This document shows, piece after piece, positions 36,753 to 48,130 of a stretch of 64,000 bases of DNA; the first letter of the stretch is position 1; the number at the start of each line of letters is the position of its first letter. Source of the stretch: Salvator merianae (lineage: Eukaryota; Chordata; Lepidosauria; Squamata; Teiidae); NCBI GenBank assembly GCA_003586115.2, contig QVOM02000116.1, positions 28,125,062 through 28,189,061 on the forward strand, given 5' to 3'. The notes under the pieces are model-generated. The model searched no databases. It was not told where the DNA came from and was given only the letters and a program-made list of their open reading frames with translations. A program made the position numbers and the translations under genes.

Positions 36753-37242
36753 CTCCTCCATGACAACAGTGCGCGAAGGAGCGGAGGGGCGCGCAGGGGC
36801 AGCAGCGCTGGATTGCCGACGGCCGGGACGGCAAAGGTGAGCCAGGGGCTCGCCGTCGCCGCCTCTGCTGCTGCCGCCTCCGCCGCCACCAGCAGCGTAT
36901 GGGAGAGAAGCTCGGTAACACCCCCGCGGTTGGGGACGAAGCAGCGGTCGCGTCGTCGTCGTCGTCGTCTTCTTCTTCTCCGCCTCCTCCCTCCGTCTCA
37001 CTTAGCGGCAATAGCGTGGCCGCCGCCCCCTCCCCTTCTTCCTCGTCGTCCGGGCGTCGCCGCTTCACCTCAGCAGCAGCCAGCTTTTCGCCTTCTTGTG
37101 CCTCCTGAGGCTGAGGCGGCGGCAGCAACTGCCTTTGCTGCGGTGAGCCGTCAGCATCCGCATCGCTCTCTTCTGACAATTGCTGGCCCGCGACCGCCCC
37201 CCATTGTGGCCCAGCGCCTGGACCCTCCTCTGCCGCAGACAT
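36748..37242 (-). other. Open in-frame extension upstream of CASD1 (probably 5' UTR)
   Basis: From an ATG at 37242 the frame stays open for 165 codons into the CASD1 start. The predicted peptide is low-complexity: acidic runs (EEEDDDDDD), Gln/Pro-rich and Arg/Gln-rich stretches. The ATG context is weak (C at -3). A second upstream ATG at about 36761 is in another frame, has a stronger context (G at -3, G at +4) and overlaps the true start. I read this as untranslated leader or promoter, not protein. Confidence 0.4.
36951..36982. repeat. GTC and TTC triplet repeats in the CASD1 CpG island
   Basis: About six GTC units followed by three TTC units. On the minus strand they read GAA and GAC and give the EEEDDDDDD run of the open upstream frame. 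Such runs vary in length between individuals. Confidence 0.85.
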
Positions 37243-37330
37243 GAGGCGCAACGCGGGCGGACCGGGAGTGCAGGTGTCCCCCGCGCGGGCCACGCCAGCC
37301 GGGCGATCCAGCGACTGGGCTGGGGGAACT

Positions 37331-39069
37331 GCTGAGAACGAGAAAATGAAACTTAGGCGACAGGAAGAGAACCTTTTGTTTCTTTCTGTTTAGCTCTTTT
37401 CTTTCCCTGTGCCCAAGCTAGGTTGCTTTATGTTTTTCTGTTTGTTTTTTCAACCCTACGTTGCTTCCTCCTTCACCTGCCCAACCAGCTGGGCTGGCTA
37501 AGCGAAGGGCACCACTCCCGTGGGTGGATATCAAACCCACTTTGGACACGAACGGCAACGCTTCTTTCAAACGGCCATCGCCGGACCCAAAAGCCTGTCT
37601 GGTCAAGTCTCCTGCTTCCCATAGGAGTCAGCCTGGGAGCCCGGAGAAGAAGTTCACAAGCAAAAGTTAGCCCACAGTTATACGCCAGCAGGCTGGCAAT
37701 GATATAGCCTGTACTCCTGGAGCACGCAGCCTCGTAGTGACTTGGAAGTAGCCGTTAATGGGTTTATTTTTTATAGGTGAAGAACAATGGAAAGGCTTCT
37801 GAATGTACCTGCTTATGTGTGTTCCATTCAGCAGTGGTGGCTCTAGAAAAAAAAGTAAGGTGGAATCGAGGACTATTGTTGCTGACTTGCCACTCCTCAC
37901 CATAAAGTTTTGAAAGTTGGGTGTTCCAGTTGACTTTGTTTCTCTCTGCCATGCTCTTCACTGGGCACATATAAGTGAAGACTATCTCTGGTTCTGTTTT
38001 TGTTTCAGTTTTTTTATGTAAAGATTGCGCTGCATTATTGTTGTGTTGTGTTGATACATTTCATATTACTTATAAACTGATTCATGAAGCCTCTTCCAGG
38101 GCTCAGTTTCTGATTCTTGTGCCTTTAGTCACCAGATGATATGCAGGCAAGCCACAGTTTATGGGGTAGATAACAGTAGCATGTGGGGTCCAGAAGCTCT
38201 CAGCAACTCACAAACCTCCTAGTGTTGCTGGATCCAGCTGAGTCGTGGGGCTCAGTCTACCAATGGAAGTCAAGGGTACCACCAAGGGGAAATCCAGTAG
38301 ATTGCTATAAGCAAATGGAGCTAATGAGGGAGGTGCAGACTATTTTGGATTCTTAACCAGGTTGAGAACACAAGAATGTAAGGAATATCCCATTGAATGT
38401 GATCTGTAGCCCATCTAGTCCTGCAGCCTATCCTTACTGTCTCACTATATAACAGTCTATTCAGGTTGGCTAGGGGTGATGGAAATGCAATCCAGCAACC
38501 TTAGAAGTATTTCTGAATGTTCCTTATCCCTGGCTGAAATAAGCTAGGGAAACAGACTCATGCTATGTATTCTGTGTTTCTCAGATTTTTGCTGTTTCTG
38601 TTACAGTAATTCATTTGAGAAGCAGAGAGACATTTTCTTGCCTTGACTGAAGATTGTTCGTAGGAATATAGGCCATAAGTACAGAACTGCGAAGATGAAG
38701 TCATCCTCAAGCTACTAGTATCCAGAGTTAATACTTAAGATTCTGAACAAGTTCCATTTTTTGGAGTTTGAAAGAAGAGAACTAGTAGGAGGTTGGGATT
38801 TGAATTCCAGCTTCAAGAAGCTGCTTCTAGAGTTATAACAATGAAGGTTGTTTAGTTATTTCCCATCTGCTAAACATGAGTGTCTATACCTCACACTTAT
38901 TAGCAGTGTGCTGCAACTTTGCAGTTTATTTTCAAAACAACAGAAGCGTCAGACATTCTTTCCTTTCCAGGTGAGAGAGGACCTTGAACACTTCACAGCA
39001 AGCAACTCAACAAAGAGAGCAACAGTTCAACACTATCTTGGAAGCTGAATCCAGCTGTTTGAGATTTAC
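37331..39069. other. Intergenic, 5' side of CASD1
   Basis: Falls quickly from CpG-rich to ordinary composition. Positions 38375-38460 contain an eroded antisense LINE-tail-like piece (GCCCATCTAGTCCTGCAGCC). No gene was recognised. Confidence 0.5.
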
Positions 39070-39440
39070 ACAGATGAAGGGTGATGTTGACTGAGTCAGG
39101 ATACTGAAATCCAAATACCATAGACTGGCTTTGCCACCAGATGGGCTCTTCCGGGTTGTGGGAGTCCATTAGGTAGAGCGCGTTGTGGTGGAGCTGAGGG
39201 TTGCTGGCATTGCAGTAGTGGCAGAGAGCGCTGGAGTCTCAGGTGCCCATCTGGAAGCAGTAATCCTCTGGTGGGGAGCCACGTGTTGGACACCTGCACT
39301 TTCTTCTGAAACGCCACATTTTCAAAGATGGGCATGCAGCATTGAGCGTGCCCTTAGCCATTGTAGCAGGCATCCATGCCTCCCGTGGCCAGGTGTAATT
39401 CCAGGAGAGCCAAAATCAGGGAGCAGAGAATGTGAGGCAT
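39070..39440 (-). pseudogene. Laminin gamma chain (LAMC3-like) first exon, decayed
   Basis: The minus strand from ATG at 39440 reads a signal peptide (MPHILCSLILALLELHLATG), then MDACYNG, a stop (39354-39356), then GHAQCCMPIFENVAFQKKVQ. A two-base loss near 39282 shifts the frame. In the shifted frame it continues CGSPPEDYCFQMG, a second stop (39239-39241), then ALCHYCNASNPQLHHN, then WWQSQSMVFGFQYPDSVN and ITLHL. This is the start of the laminin N-terminal (domain VI) module. It resembles laminin gamma-3 most (MGACYDG, FENAAF, WWQSPSMAFGVQYP as recalled), gamma-1 less. Just after LHL a GTAAAT donor-like site follows and laminin similarity stops, so the copy retains intron sequence and is not a processed retrocopy. 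No second exon was recognised between 37.3 and 39.07 kb. Confidence 0.8.
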
Positions 39441-39840
39441 GATCTGTTTCCAAAGGACCTCAGAAAATGTCTTTGTGTGTTCCTAGACTCCAAAGAAGAA
39501 TTAGTGGTTTCTCTTCCTCGATGTAGCTCCATTTCTCCAAGTTCCATCTTGTGGACAGAGGCAGAAATGACAGTCAGTGTGTGTGAAGTTACAGTATTTG
39601 TAAACCCAGGCAAAGACAGCCTCGTGGAATTCTTTCAGTGGCACAGGGGGAGCCGATTTGCTGAAGATGTTTATGAAATAGACAGACATTTTCTTCTGAA
39701 AAATGTCAGCTCATTTAGCTTACTCCTATTCATGTGCCTTAGTGGACAGAGATAGTAATCTGTTTTTAAAAGGGTATGGGAAGAAGCAGTGGCCAAATCC
39801 ACCACTTATTTCAAAGAAAGTCCCATCTGAAATTTAAGAC

Positions 39841-39973
39841 AGGGGCTGCATCCAGACGTTGCTTACTTATCCTGCTATAGTTTGATATTCTGAAATAAAG
39901 CATAGGTATTCTGGAATGTCCATGCTTTATTCCAGAATAACCAAATATAGTGGAATGTCTGGATGCAGCCAGG
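39841..39973. mobile_element. MITE, 127 bp, ends GGCTGCATCCAGAC
   Basis: Element 39844-39970 has 14-bp perfect inverted ends GGCTGCATCCAGAC, flanked by a 3-bp direct repeat AGG. The interior also folds back (TATTCTGAAATAAAGCAT against ATGCTTTATTCCAGAATA). Confidence 0.65.
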
Positions 39974-39984
39974 GTTATCGATCA

Positions 39985-40370
39985 ATAGCAAAACCTTCAC
40001 CTGTTCTTGACTCCCTGCAAATGGCCTTTAGAGGCATCCTGCCTGTCTCTCCAGCCTGGAGGCAGTATCTAAGCATCCAGTCTAGATATGAACATGAGGA
40101 GCCCTGCTGGATCAGGCCATATCCCATCTAGTCTAGCATCCTGTCTCTCATAGTGGCCCACCAATAGTTTCTGGGCATCTCAAGCAGAAGACAAAGGCAA
40201 AACCTTCACCTGCTCTCAGCTCCCTGAAAATGGCCTTTAGAGGCATTCTACCTGTCTCTCCTCCCTGGAGGAGGCAATACTAGGCATCCATTCTAGTAGC
40301 CACTGATACATCTGACCTCCATGAATCTGTCCAATCCATTCTTAAAGCTATTAAAAGACATGCTTACAAA
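39985..40370 (-). mobile_element. L2/CR1-group LINE tail, antisense, with a partial second copy
   Basis: First a fragment with GCAAAACCTTCACCTGTTCT (39985-40085). Then comes a longer copy from AGCCCTGCTGGATCAGGCCA to CCATTCTTAAAGC. The two share the same block order, so this is a nested or tandem pair. Confidence 0.7.
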
Positions 40371-40852
40371 CTGGATGGAGAGAGAACTGAATAGCAGGGG
40401 CAGGGCAGGGCCTCAGAAGGGGAGATGCCACTCTTCTGCAGCCTTGTGACAGAATGGCTGTCTGGATGGCAACTGAGGGAGGAATCCAGCATTTTTGGCC
40501 TGTTGTAGGGCAAATGAGAGAGGCCCTGAGTACCATCCTATCCACCTCTCTGGAACACACACTTTGGCAGTGTCTTGGAGCTACCAGAGCACCAGCAAAA
40601 ATGATAAACCAATTAAACAATACAGTCCCTGCCTTAATAGTGAAGGACAAGTGTCACCACACTATCATAAAAGTGCAGTTACTACATCATTGCTGATCAA
40701 AATGAGATGGCAGGAAACCGACTCATTGACAAATGCAAACAAAAGGTGTACCTTGTGCAAAGATCATCATAAAGAGCCTGTTTTGTCTTATGTTCTATCC
40801 CTTTGACACATGGGATAAGCTAAGTGAGCATTTTGCTCTAACAAAAGCTCAA

Positions 40853-41025
40853 AGCTGCATCTAGGTAGGCTAAAAAAAGTGTCTGAAAAGCAGCTTAGAG
40901 GTGGTAGCATCTGTATAATAGTGCCTTTAATGTGGATTAGAAGTGGAAGGGAAACTCTAGAATCCATATGCTACCACCTCTAAGCTGCTTTTGAGCTGTT
41001 TTTTAAAATGTGTGTGGATACAGCA
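40853..41025. mobile_element. MITE with GGCTGTATCCACAC-type ends (copy in spacer)
   Basis: Arms AAAAGCAGCTTAGAGGTGGTAG and its reverse complement CTACCACCTCTAAGCTGCTTTT enclose a short centre. Outer ends are eroded on the left and read TGTGTGGATACAGC on the right. Same family as 61440-61661. Confidence 0.65.
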
Positions 41026-41604
41026 AGAAATTAACTGAGAACTTCTAGCTTTGCTGCCCCTCTTTGAACCACAACTAGCCATAAGCACATTTATGAGACC
41101 ACAGTTGACAGCAAGTCCATCACTGCTAGCCTCCAACTTAATAAATAAAAACCTAGTTGTATCATTAAAATGTTACAAAGGTGAATAGTCTCTTCTGACA
41201 GCAAGTGCAGGCAGATCCTTGGTGTTTCTTTAACTGCCTCCAATTTTGGCATAACCACTTTTTATTTCTTCAAGCACTTGGAGAGAGGCACTGAATTTCT
41301 GATTCAGTGGGTTTCATAGACCACTAAATTTGCTTCAAGGCAGAGGTGTAGGTAACATGGAGCAGGCCCAGAGACAGACCTGTTGAGCAGAACAGTGACT
41401 GTACCATGGCACTAAATGTGGGCTACTGTGCCAGTCTTACTGTGTGCAGACACCCCAACCCCAGCACACAGGGGGACCTGGTTTTCCACACATATGGCCA
41501 TCCCCTGTGGTGCACGCCAGCACCCTGCTCTCTGTAAGCACAGTAGTCGTGTCCCCTGCTATGTGCTATCTCCCAACTTTTTGGTGGTCACAAAGTTATT
41601 GAAC

Positions 41605-41890
41605 TGCAGACTTCGAAGGGACCGCAGGTATTACCTAATCCAACCATTTGAAATGTTGAGAAATGGCTGTCCAGCCTCTTCTTGAAAACCTCTGGAGATG
41701 AAGAACCATAGCCTCCACAGGTAGATTGTTCCATTGTTTTCAGATCTACCACTAGGATTGCTCTCCCTTTATTCAGCCAGAACCTAGGAAGCTGCAACGT
41801 GTACCTATTATTCCTGGTTCTAATATCCATCACTTTAGAGTACAGTTCCTGGTCATTTTCCCTATGGCACCACTGCACCAGGCTACTTCA
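41605..41890 (-). mobile_element. CR1 LINE 3' fragment, antisense
   Basis: Plus strand reads GTCCAGCCTCTTCTTGAAAA then CCTCTGGAGATGAAGAACC and GATTGTTCCATTG, the reverse of the usual CR1 3' region. Diverged, no coding part. Confidence 0.65.
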
Positions 41891-42302
41891 TGGAGGAGGC
41901 ATTGCATGGCCTCTTCTCCTTCAGTCTGTTATATCCGTGCCCCTGCTTCAGGGTTGCTTACTTTTGGGAATAAGCGCTGCTAGAGATAGATAAAATAACT
42001 AAACAAACTGATTAGATTTATTCTTGTTGACAGCTGCATCTCCACATCTGGGACCCTCTGCATCTCCATTTTGGAAAAAGCACGCTGCATACAAGGTACC
42101 ACAGATGTGGTTGCACTGACAAAGTGGCAAGTGCAATTGCCACAAGGAGACAATGGAGACAGGGTGGCAGCGGGTGCCTTCTTCAGACAATAGGGATGCT
42201 TCCAGCAGGTAAGTACAGATGCAGCCAGGGTCTAATCCTAATTTTTGATGCTTGCTCAATGCTTGCTACCATCAAGTACAAATCGGCCCATTGATGAGGT
42301 CT

Positions 42303-42735
42303 TAGGCTATATTCACATTTATGTTTGCTTATCCCAGTATGAGGCAGGCTGTCCTGTACTGGCATAATCATTTCATTCCTGGCTGGGACAGATTGTTTCT
42401 GGCATGGAACAAAGACATCCACATTGGGATGGCCTGTTCCATGCAGGTCCCTGCATTGGCTTCAAAGCTCACTCCAGCTGGTCATTAAGGGCCCTCTGGG
42501 GCCCATTTCAGCAGCGTGCCTTGCTGCACTACTGAAACAGGTTCCCTGTGATTATATTGAACCACAGAGGTATGCCGTCCGCATGCCTCTGTGGTCTCGT
42601 ATGCCACCCCCTAGTATGCTGGTAGACCTTTCCTACAGGGAGACCAGACCAGGACACCATTTTAGGCACTCTAGCCCAGACTGCACTCTGTTCTGTGTGG
42701 ATGGAGCATACTAGGAGGTGATGGGGTGGGGCCTC
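42303..42735. mobile_element. Inverted-repeat element of the 0.4-0.5 kb family (spacer copy)
   Basis: Starts TTAGGCTATATTCACATTTA and shares CCCATTTCAGCAGCG and CCCAGTATGAGGCAGGCTGT with copies at 19853 and 53855. The right end is unclear. Confidence 0.45.
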
Positions 42736-42905
42736 TGCTATTCCATATAGACTGAACCCAGTGTGCAAAGGCTCCAAGACTCAACAATGTGAAACAAAGA
42801 AGCATAAGAATATTTTTCATTTTCATAGCTAATTTGTGGCCCTCAGATGCTGCAGATCTTGGGGTAACCAGTGACAGATAATGATGGGAGCTACATTACA
42901 AGAAT

Positions 42906-43289
42906 ATGTTCACAATCATTATAATTGCAAGCTCCCTCATCCTCTTCACCCCTACTTTGTCTGGTTTGCAGGCCATGCCTCCTGGGTGACAGTCTGTCTG
43001 CATGACACTGGCAACTAACATGCTCTCTGGCATGAAAATCATGTTGGAGAGGTGGTTAAAGAGAGATGGCTTTAAAATGATATCCCAGCCCTTCTCTGCA
43101 GTGGATTGGATCAACTGGGTGTAGATGTTTCAAAGGAGGAACATCTACAAGGAGATAAGTTGCTTTGTCACAACTATTGAACCCCCAAAGAAAAAGACTG
43201 CAGGAAAAGCAAAGGGCAGGAACATAGCTAGGTTGGAGTGGGCCTCTGGCCATGAAAGTGAGATGGATCCAGTGCCAACTTTAGGGTAG
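42906..43289 (+). pseudogene. Decayed open frame, unknown origin
   Basis: From ATG at 42906 one plus-strand frame reads a hydrophobic start (MFTIIIIASSLILFTPTLSG). It goes on through MLSGMKIMLERWLKRDGFKM and IYKEISCFVTTIEPPKKKTA, stopping at 43287-43289. Two internal stops break it (TGA near 42987, TAG near 43122). Composition and flow look protein-like, but I do not recognise the family, and chance is possible. Confidence 0.25.
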
Positions 43290-44826
43290 TGTGAGCAAGG
43301 GAGCTGCTCTGCATTGCTTGTGGCTCAACTGCTACACCATGCTGCAGCATCCCAGCACCCCAAAAAGCAGGCAGTTAGGGATGCAGTTGGCCTGGCTCAG
43401 CTAGCCTAGGCCTCACCCCAGCTAGCCTTGGCCCCGTATTCTACCCCCTGCCAACTGCACCCCACCCTTAGGGGATCAAGCACTGCTTTCTCACTCCAGG
43501 CACCTGGTCTACGCCAGCGGCTCTTGGATGGATCTTTCATACCATACACACGGAGACAAAAACATGCCTGAAACGCAATAATAAAACACTAACATCAATA
43601 ACCTATTGTCCAGAAAGGCCCCTTTTGCTGACTGAACCCCCGACATAAAGCTGGGATACTTACAACCCTGTCAAAGAGGGTCAGACAATGGAATGGTAAT
43701 TGTGTGACAGGTAGAATGCCTGAATGGGCTAAGCTGAAATCTTTAGTGATTATGCCTAGAATTACAACTTTGGCTTTGCTTCAATTGTGGATAAGGAGTT
43801 TTAGACTTTTACATCTTGAACACAAAGCATGATTGATTTCACCTCTGAGTAAACACCCTGTGAAAGACTTTTTAAAAGAGGTGTATTTCCAGGTAAAGCT
43901 TGAGGAAAGAAAGGCAAAATGCTGTTCCTAGGTGAGGCTTTTGGCAGAAAGTTCTAAGCAAACAAGGCAAGGAAAAAGAAAGGGCAAGATTATTTCTTCT
44001 CTGTCATCCTTGTAGTGAGTAATTGCCATTACCAATTGTGATGAACAACATTTTGAGACACTGTTGCTTTCTTTAAGTGGTGACACGTCTCTTACTGGCA
44101 TTTCTGTGACCATTTTGCAGTGTTTTGCTCTTCAAAAATACCTCTGTTCCATGCCAGTTCTGAAGTGGAGGTTCCTGAACGTATTGCTTCTAGCTAGAGT
44201 GGATCAATTTCATTTTTGTTTTCTTGAAGAATTAGAGGTGACATCTTCAAGGTCCATAAAGATTGCACCAGATGTGTGTAGAGACTATGGAGTCTACATG
44301 CCAACATGAACCTGGGGAGGGCACATATTGGCATGGAATGTGATGGCTGTACAGCCACTGTACCTGGCCTGCTCCCAGGTAGAAAAACCGTGGAGGCTCA
44401 GTATACCAATGTAGGTCAACAGTGCTGCAAAGATGAGATCCAGGTAACTAATATATGTTAATGGCACTGTGGAGAGGAGACCTAGACTGCCAATAAGTTG
44501 AGGCACCACAGGGGGAGATCAGTTTCCCCCTAATGGTGCTCTGGAGGAGTGATCCTGTCTACTAAAGTCATCAGAAAACAAGCATATTATTGAAAGTTTC
44601 TTTTTTAATGCTCGGATAACTGCATATTTATTTCTAGGATTGCATTAAGGAAAATCACATATTATTTTGCTGAACAATGTAAAACAAAAGCCATGCTGTG
44701 AAAAAACAGTGTTATAAGTCTTATTACTCTCTAACAGCAAAAGTGTATTATACAAGGGTTGATTGTACTAGTCATTTGAAATGGTGCTCAGTGGTTGCTA
44801 TATTATTCTGCCCTAGCAGCTGCTCC

Positions 44827-44829
<3 letters not shown>

Positions 44830-44865
<36 letters not shown>
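44830..44865. repeat. AT dinucleotide microsatellite
   Basis: About 17 AT units. Confidence 0.95.
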
Positions 44866-44867
<2 letters not shown>

Positions 44868-45412
44868 CAAGTGTTATTCCAGCTAATTTTTGTTAGAGAT
44901 ACATACACAGATCTTCCTACCTGGAGGGAAAAAATGGAGTTTTAGAGTTCAAAATTACATATTGGCTGATCAATTTGTGCTTTTTGGTTTAGTTAATGTG
45001 CAGAAAGCTGTCATAACTAAATATATTGCCCTGATAACTTATTCAATGTCAAACTATGCAAGGAGTAAGTACAGTACTACTTGTTACTTTTTGAACAAAA
45101 AGACATGTCAAGACTGCCACCCCTTGGAAAAAAGAAGGATTTCTTTAAAAAATGAAATTGTTAAAGCAGGAGAAACATGGGAAAGTTTTCAAAGTTTCTT
45201 GGTTGAAGTGACTATACTGTATCAATTTGGCAAAGATCTTTATAAATAGCAGGAAGAATGTGACAACTTTATCTAAATTAATATTTGCATGTTTCTGTTT
45301 GTATAAAACCAGTGTTTTTTAAAGCAAATTGTGCTGTTGAAAGAAACCCATATGACTGAGTATATTTTCAGTGCACTCCATTCACTCCTACAGAATCCCA
45401 GTGGTGGCCGTT

Positions 45413-45572
45413 GGCTTTAAGGGCGGGTGTTTGCAACCCATGGAAAGTGCGCGATTGCTGTTCATGGGGCCTCCGGGCTGCAGCAACTTGTTGCAACAGT
45501 ATGGAGGTCTGTACGTCCCGCAAACAGCATTTGTGTGCTTTCCGCGGGTCACGAACACCCGCCCTTAAAGCC
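45413..45572. mobile_element. CpG-rich foldback MITE, 160 bp
   Basis: Perfect 19-bp inverted ends GGCTTTAAGGGCGGGTGTT. The arms continue with mismatches (GCAACCCATGGAAAG against GTGACCCGCGGAAAG). It still has many CpG sites in an AT-rich region, which suggests a fairly young insertion. No clear target duplication was seen. Confidence 0.65.
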
Positions 45573-45676
45573 AGCAGGTACCGCTGCTGAATTCACAGGG
45601 ACTTACCTCCTGACAACTTTTCTCAGGCTGTGTGTACATTGGTTGGCACTATGTTTGGATTTACCATTAAAGTTGT

Positions 45677-45699
45677 TATATATATATATATATATATTT
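45677..45699. repeat. TA microsatellite, head of an interspersed repeat
   Basis: TA run followed by TTTATACCCTGCCCTACCA, like the start of the TTTATTT-type repeat family. Confidence 0.8.
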
Positions 45700-46049
45700 A
45701 TACCCTGCCCTACCATTTTATGTTGCTCAGGAAGACTTACAAAAAGTAAAAAAAAATCGAAGCAAAGTTAAAATATACAATGCGCAAAACATTTAAATAT
45801 TTTAAAGCAGAAACAAAACAAGAATTAAAAACTCCAGTGGGCTTTCCAGAGGGAAATGCAAAAGTGAATATTTTTTTTTTATTATTGTTTCCTAGAAACC
45901 CAAAAGGTGGAGACTTGCATTTCATCAATGTAACGCATAAGTCTGAATAGAATAGGGTGTTTTTTTTGTCAATTTTAGCCATGGATGGAACAGATTCCTT
46001 CTATTAAATGTCAAGCACATTTTTGTCTCAATAGAGACTTTCCATAGCA

Positions 46050-46137
46050 ATGGATGATGGATAGAGGGATGGATGGATGGATGGATAGATAGATAGTTAG
46101 ATAGATAAACAAACAGACAGACAGATAGATAGATAAT
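46050..46137. repeat. GGAT/GATA/GACA tetranucleotide microsatellite
   Basis: GGAT units pass into GATA and then ACAG/GATA units over about 88 bases. Confidence 0.9.
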
Positions 46138-46507
46138 AGGCTGCTATCGTAAATCTACAGTCAGCCTGCAGCCACACCCCCCTTAAACTGCATCCATATG
46201 GCTCTTCAAAGGGCTGACTGCTGAACTATGAGGCGCCAATGGCACAAATGCCATTTGTTTCCTGGAATGCAGTTACGAGGGGGATCACTTCTCAAAAGTG
46301 GCCAACTTTCAGTCATATTTCCAGTCTGTCAGAGAAATGAAGCTGGATCTTTCCCCTGTGTGCTTCCAATAGGCAGGGAGGTGAATTACACTGTCCACCC
46401 TGCCATTTTCCCCATCTTACAGAAGAAGTGACTTCTGGGGAAGTTGTGTTGGTTGAGAAATTCTCCAGGAGCAGAGGCGTCAAGGGCTCTCAGGAAAGTG
46501 GCCTATA

Positions 46508-46690
46508 TAAGAGCATAAGAGAAGCCCTGCTGGATCAGGTTATGGTCCATCTAGTCTAGCATTCTATCTCACACTGTGACCCTCTACTTGTTTCTGGAGA
46601 TTCTCAAGCAGAAGATAAAGGCAAAACCCTCACCTGCTCTCAAGTCCCAGATGCACCTTGTGAGGCATTCACTCTTTTCCAGCCCCTATT
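46508..46690 (-). mobile_element. L2/CR1-group LINE tail, antisense
   Basis: Plus strand reads GAAGCCCTGCTGGATCAGGT, then CCATCTAGTCTAGCATTCTA and GGCAAAACCCTCACCTGCTC. Confidence 0.75.
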
Positions 46691-47589
46691 ATAATGTGAA
46701 GCAGGCATATTATTGCCAGGGGTTTCTGAGGATGGGGATGTTCATTAAAGAAGACTGTTATAGAATCTTCCAATTTTTTATTTTTAAACTTTAGTGCAAA
46801 CGTAGTCCCCCACTGCCACAAATTATGCATTTGAGTTTCCTGCATTTGGGGACATTGAAGGGGCTGTGGATAAGCATTGTTCCAAATTTGCTTTCTTTTT
46901 GTGTGCATCCCCATCGGCTTCAAATGTAACCTTCTTCAGCAAGAGGCAGACAGGTCTGTAAAATAACTTTGGTTACTTTTTCCTTTAAAGTGAACCTATG
47001 AACTGTAAGTCAGACCAGCAAAAGGACTAGGATCTCAAAATATGTGAATATTTTTAAGCGTAAATCACACAGAGGATATTATTTTGAACAGATTCTGCAG
47101 AGATATGTAGATAGCCTATTTCAAAACAGGTTGGTCTCATTGTGTTGAGGTGTCTGTATACAAACAATGGCTTAGCCTGATTCTTATTCTGGAACAATTC
47201 TGTTTATAAGTGAATTGACTGGAGTATTCAGACAAAATTTATAGCACATCTAGTGCTTGTGCACAGGCTGGTTTAATGTCCCACTACCTGACTCCCCTCC
47301 TCTGCACACAAAAATACTAGTACACAGTCACTCTACAAAATGTAAGGGTTGGCATAACTGTGGTGTTCCAGATGTTCTGAAACTACAACTCCCATCATCC
47401 ATTGTTACTCATCAGACTGTTGGATCCATGATGCAATTTAGCAACGTCTGAGGGGTTGTAGTTTAGGCAGCCGTGATTTGATGCATTAAATTTCAAGGGA
47501 CAAAAAGTTTTCATTTACATCTCTTCCCTACATTCTAAAGTAGTACAACCCAACATGAATATTCTAGCAGCATTTCCTGGAATGCTTGG

Positions 47590-48130
47590 ATTCATCCTTA
47601 GATTACAGTCTTAAAGGTGGAAGGGGTTTTAGAAGTCATCTAGACTAATCACCTATTTAATGCAGAATCCAACTAACTGTTCCCATGAAATGGGTGTCCA
47701 ACCTCAGCTTTAACACATTTAATAAAGAGTGCATCAGCTTCAAAAAAGGCAGTCTAATGTCTCTCATCATTAGGAATTTCCTCTTAATACTTTATTAATA
47801 TTTGCATCTCTAAAGTTTCTACCTATGTGTTCTGTCTTTTTGCTGTACAGCTTTAGATGACAACTATCAACATATCTGGAAACTGCTATCAAATCACTCT
47901 TTAATTCATCTGTAAACAAATACAGCTCTTTAAATTATTCTTCATTGAGCTCAGATTCTAGACCTTTCTTTCTTCTGGTCAGATTGTTTGTGAATTTCCT
48001 CCTTAAAATGTCTACATAAAATCTGCCACAGTATTTCATCTGTAGATTGACCAGAAAGAATAAATCTATTGTTTCTTCCAACTTTGATACTATGCCTTTA
48101 TTAATGTAGCTTAAGTCTGCAGCAGTGTGT
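47590..48130 (-). mobile_element. Old CR1 LINE fragment, antisense
   Basis: Contains TTAGAAGTCATCTAGACTAATC, later CATTAGGAATTTCCTC and ACAACTATCAACATATCTGG. These are in the same order as in antisense CR1 copies known from birds and reptiles, but heavily diverged. Confidence 0.55.

Larger units (their letters stand above)
36130..37330. promoter_or_regulatory. CpG island and promoter region of CASD1
   Basis: The only long GC- and CpG-rich stretch in the window. It covers CASD1 exon 1 and the start of intron 1. GC-box-like runs (CCCCGCCCCC) lie near 36550. Several triplet runs occur upstream of the start codon, including GTC repeats at 36951-36969 followed by TTC repeats. No TATA box was recognised, as expected for a broadly expressed gene. 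Open reading frames on both strands here come from the base composition. Confidence 0.85.

Noticed and set aside
37331..39069. Second exon of the laminin gamma relic
   Set aside because: No segment resembling the next laminin residues (TYVRLKFHTSRPESFAIY as recalled) was seen on the minus strand.
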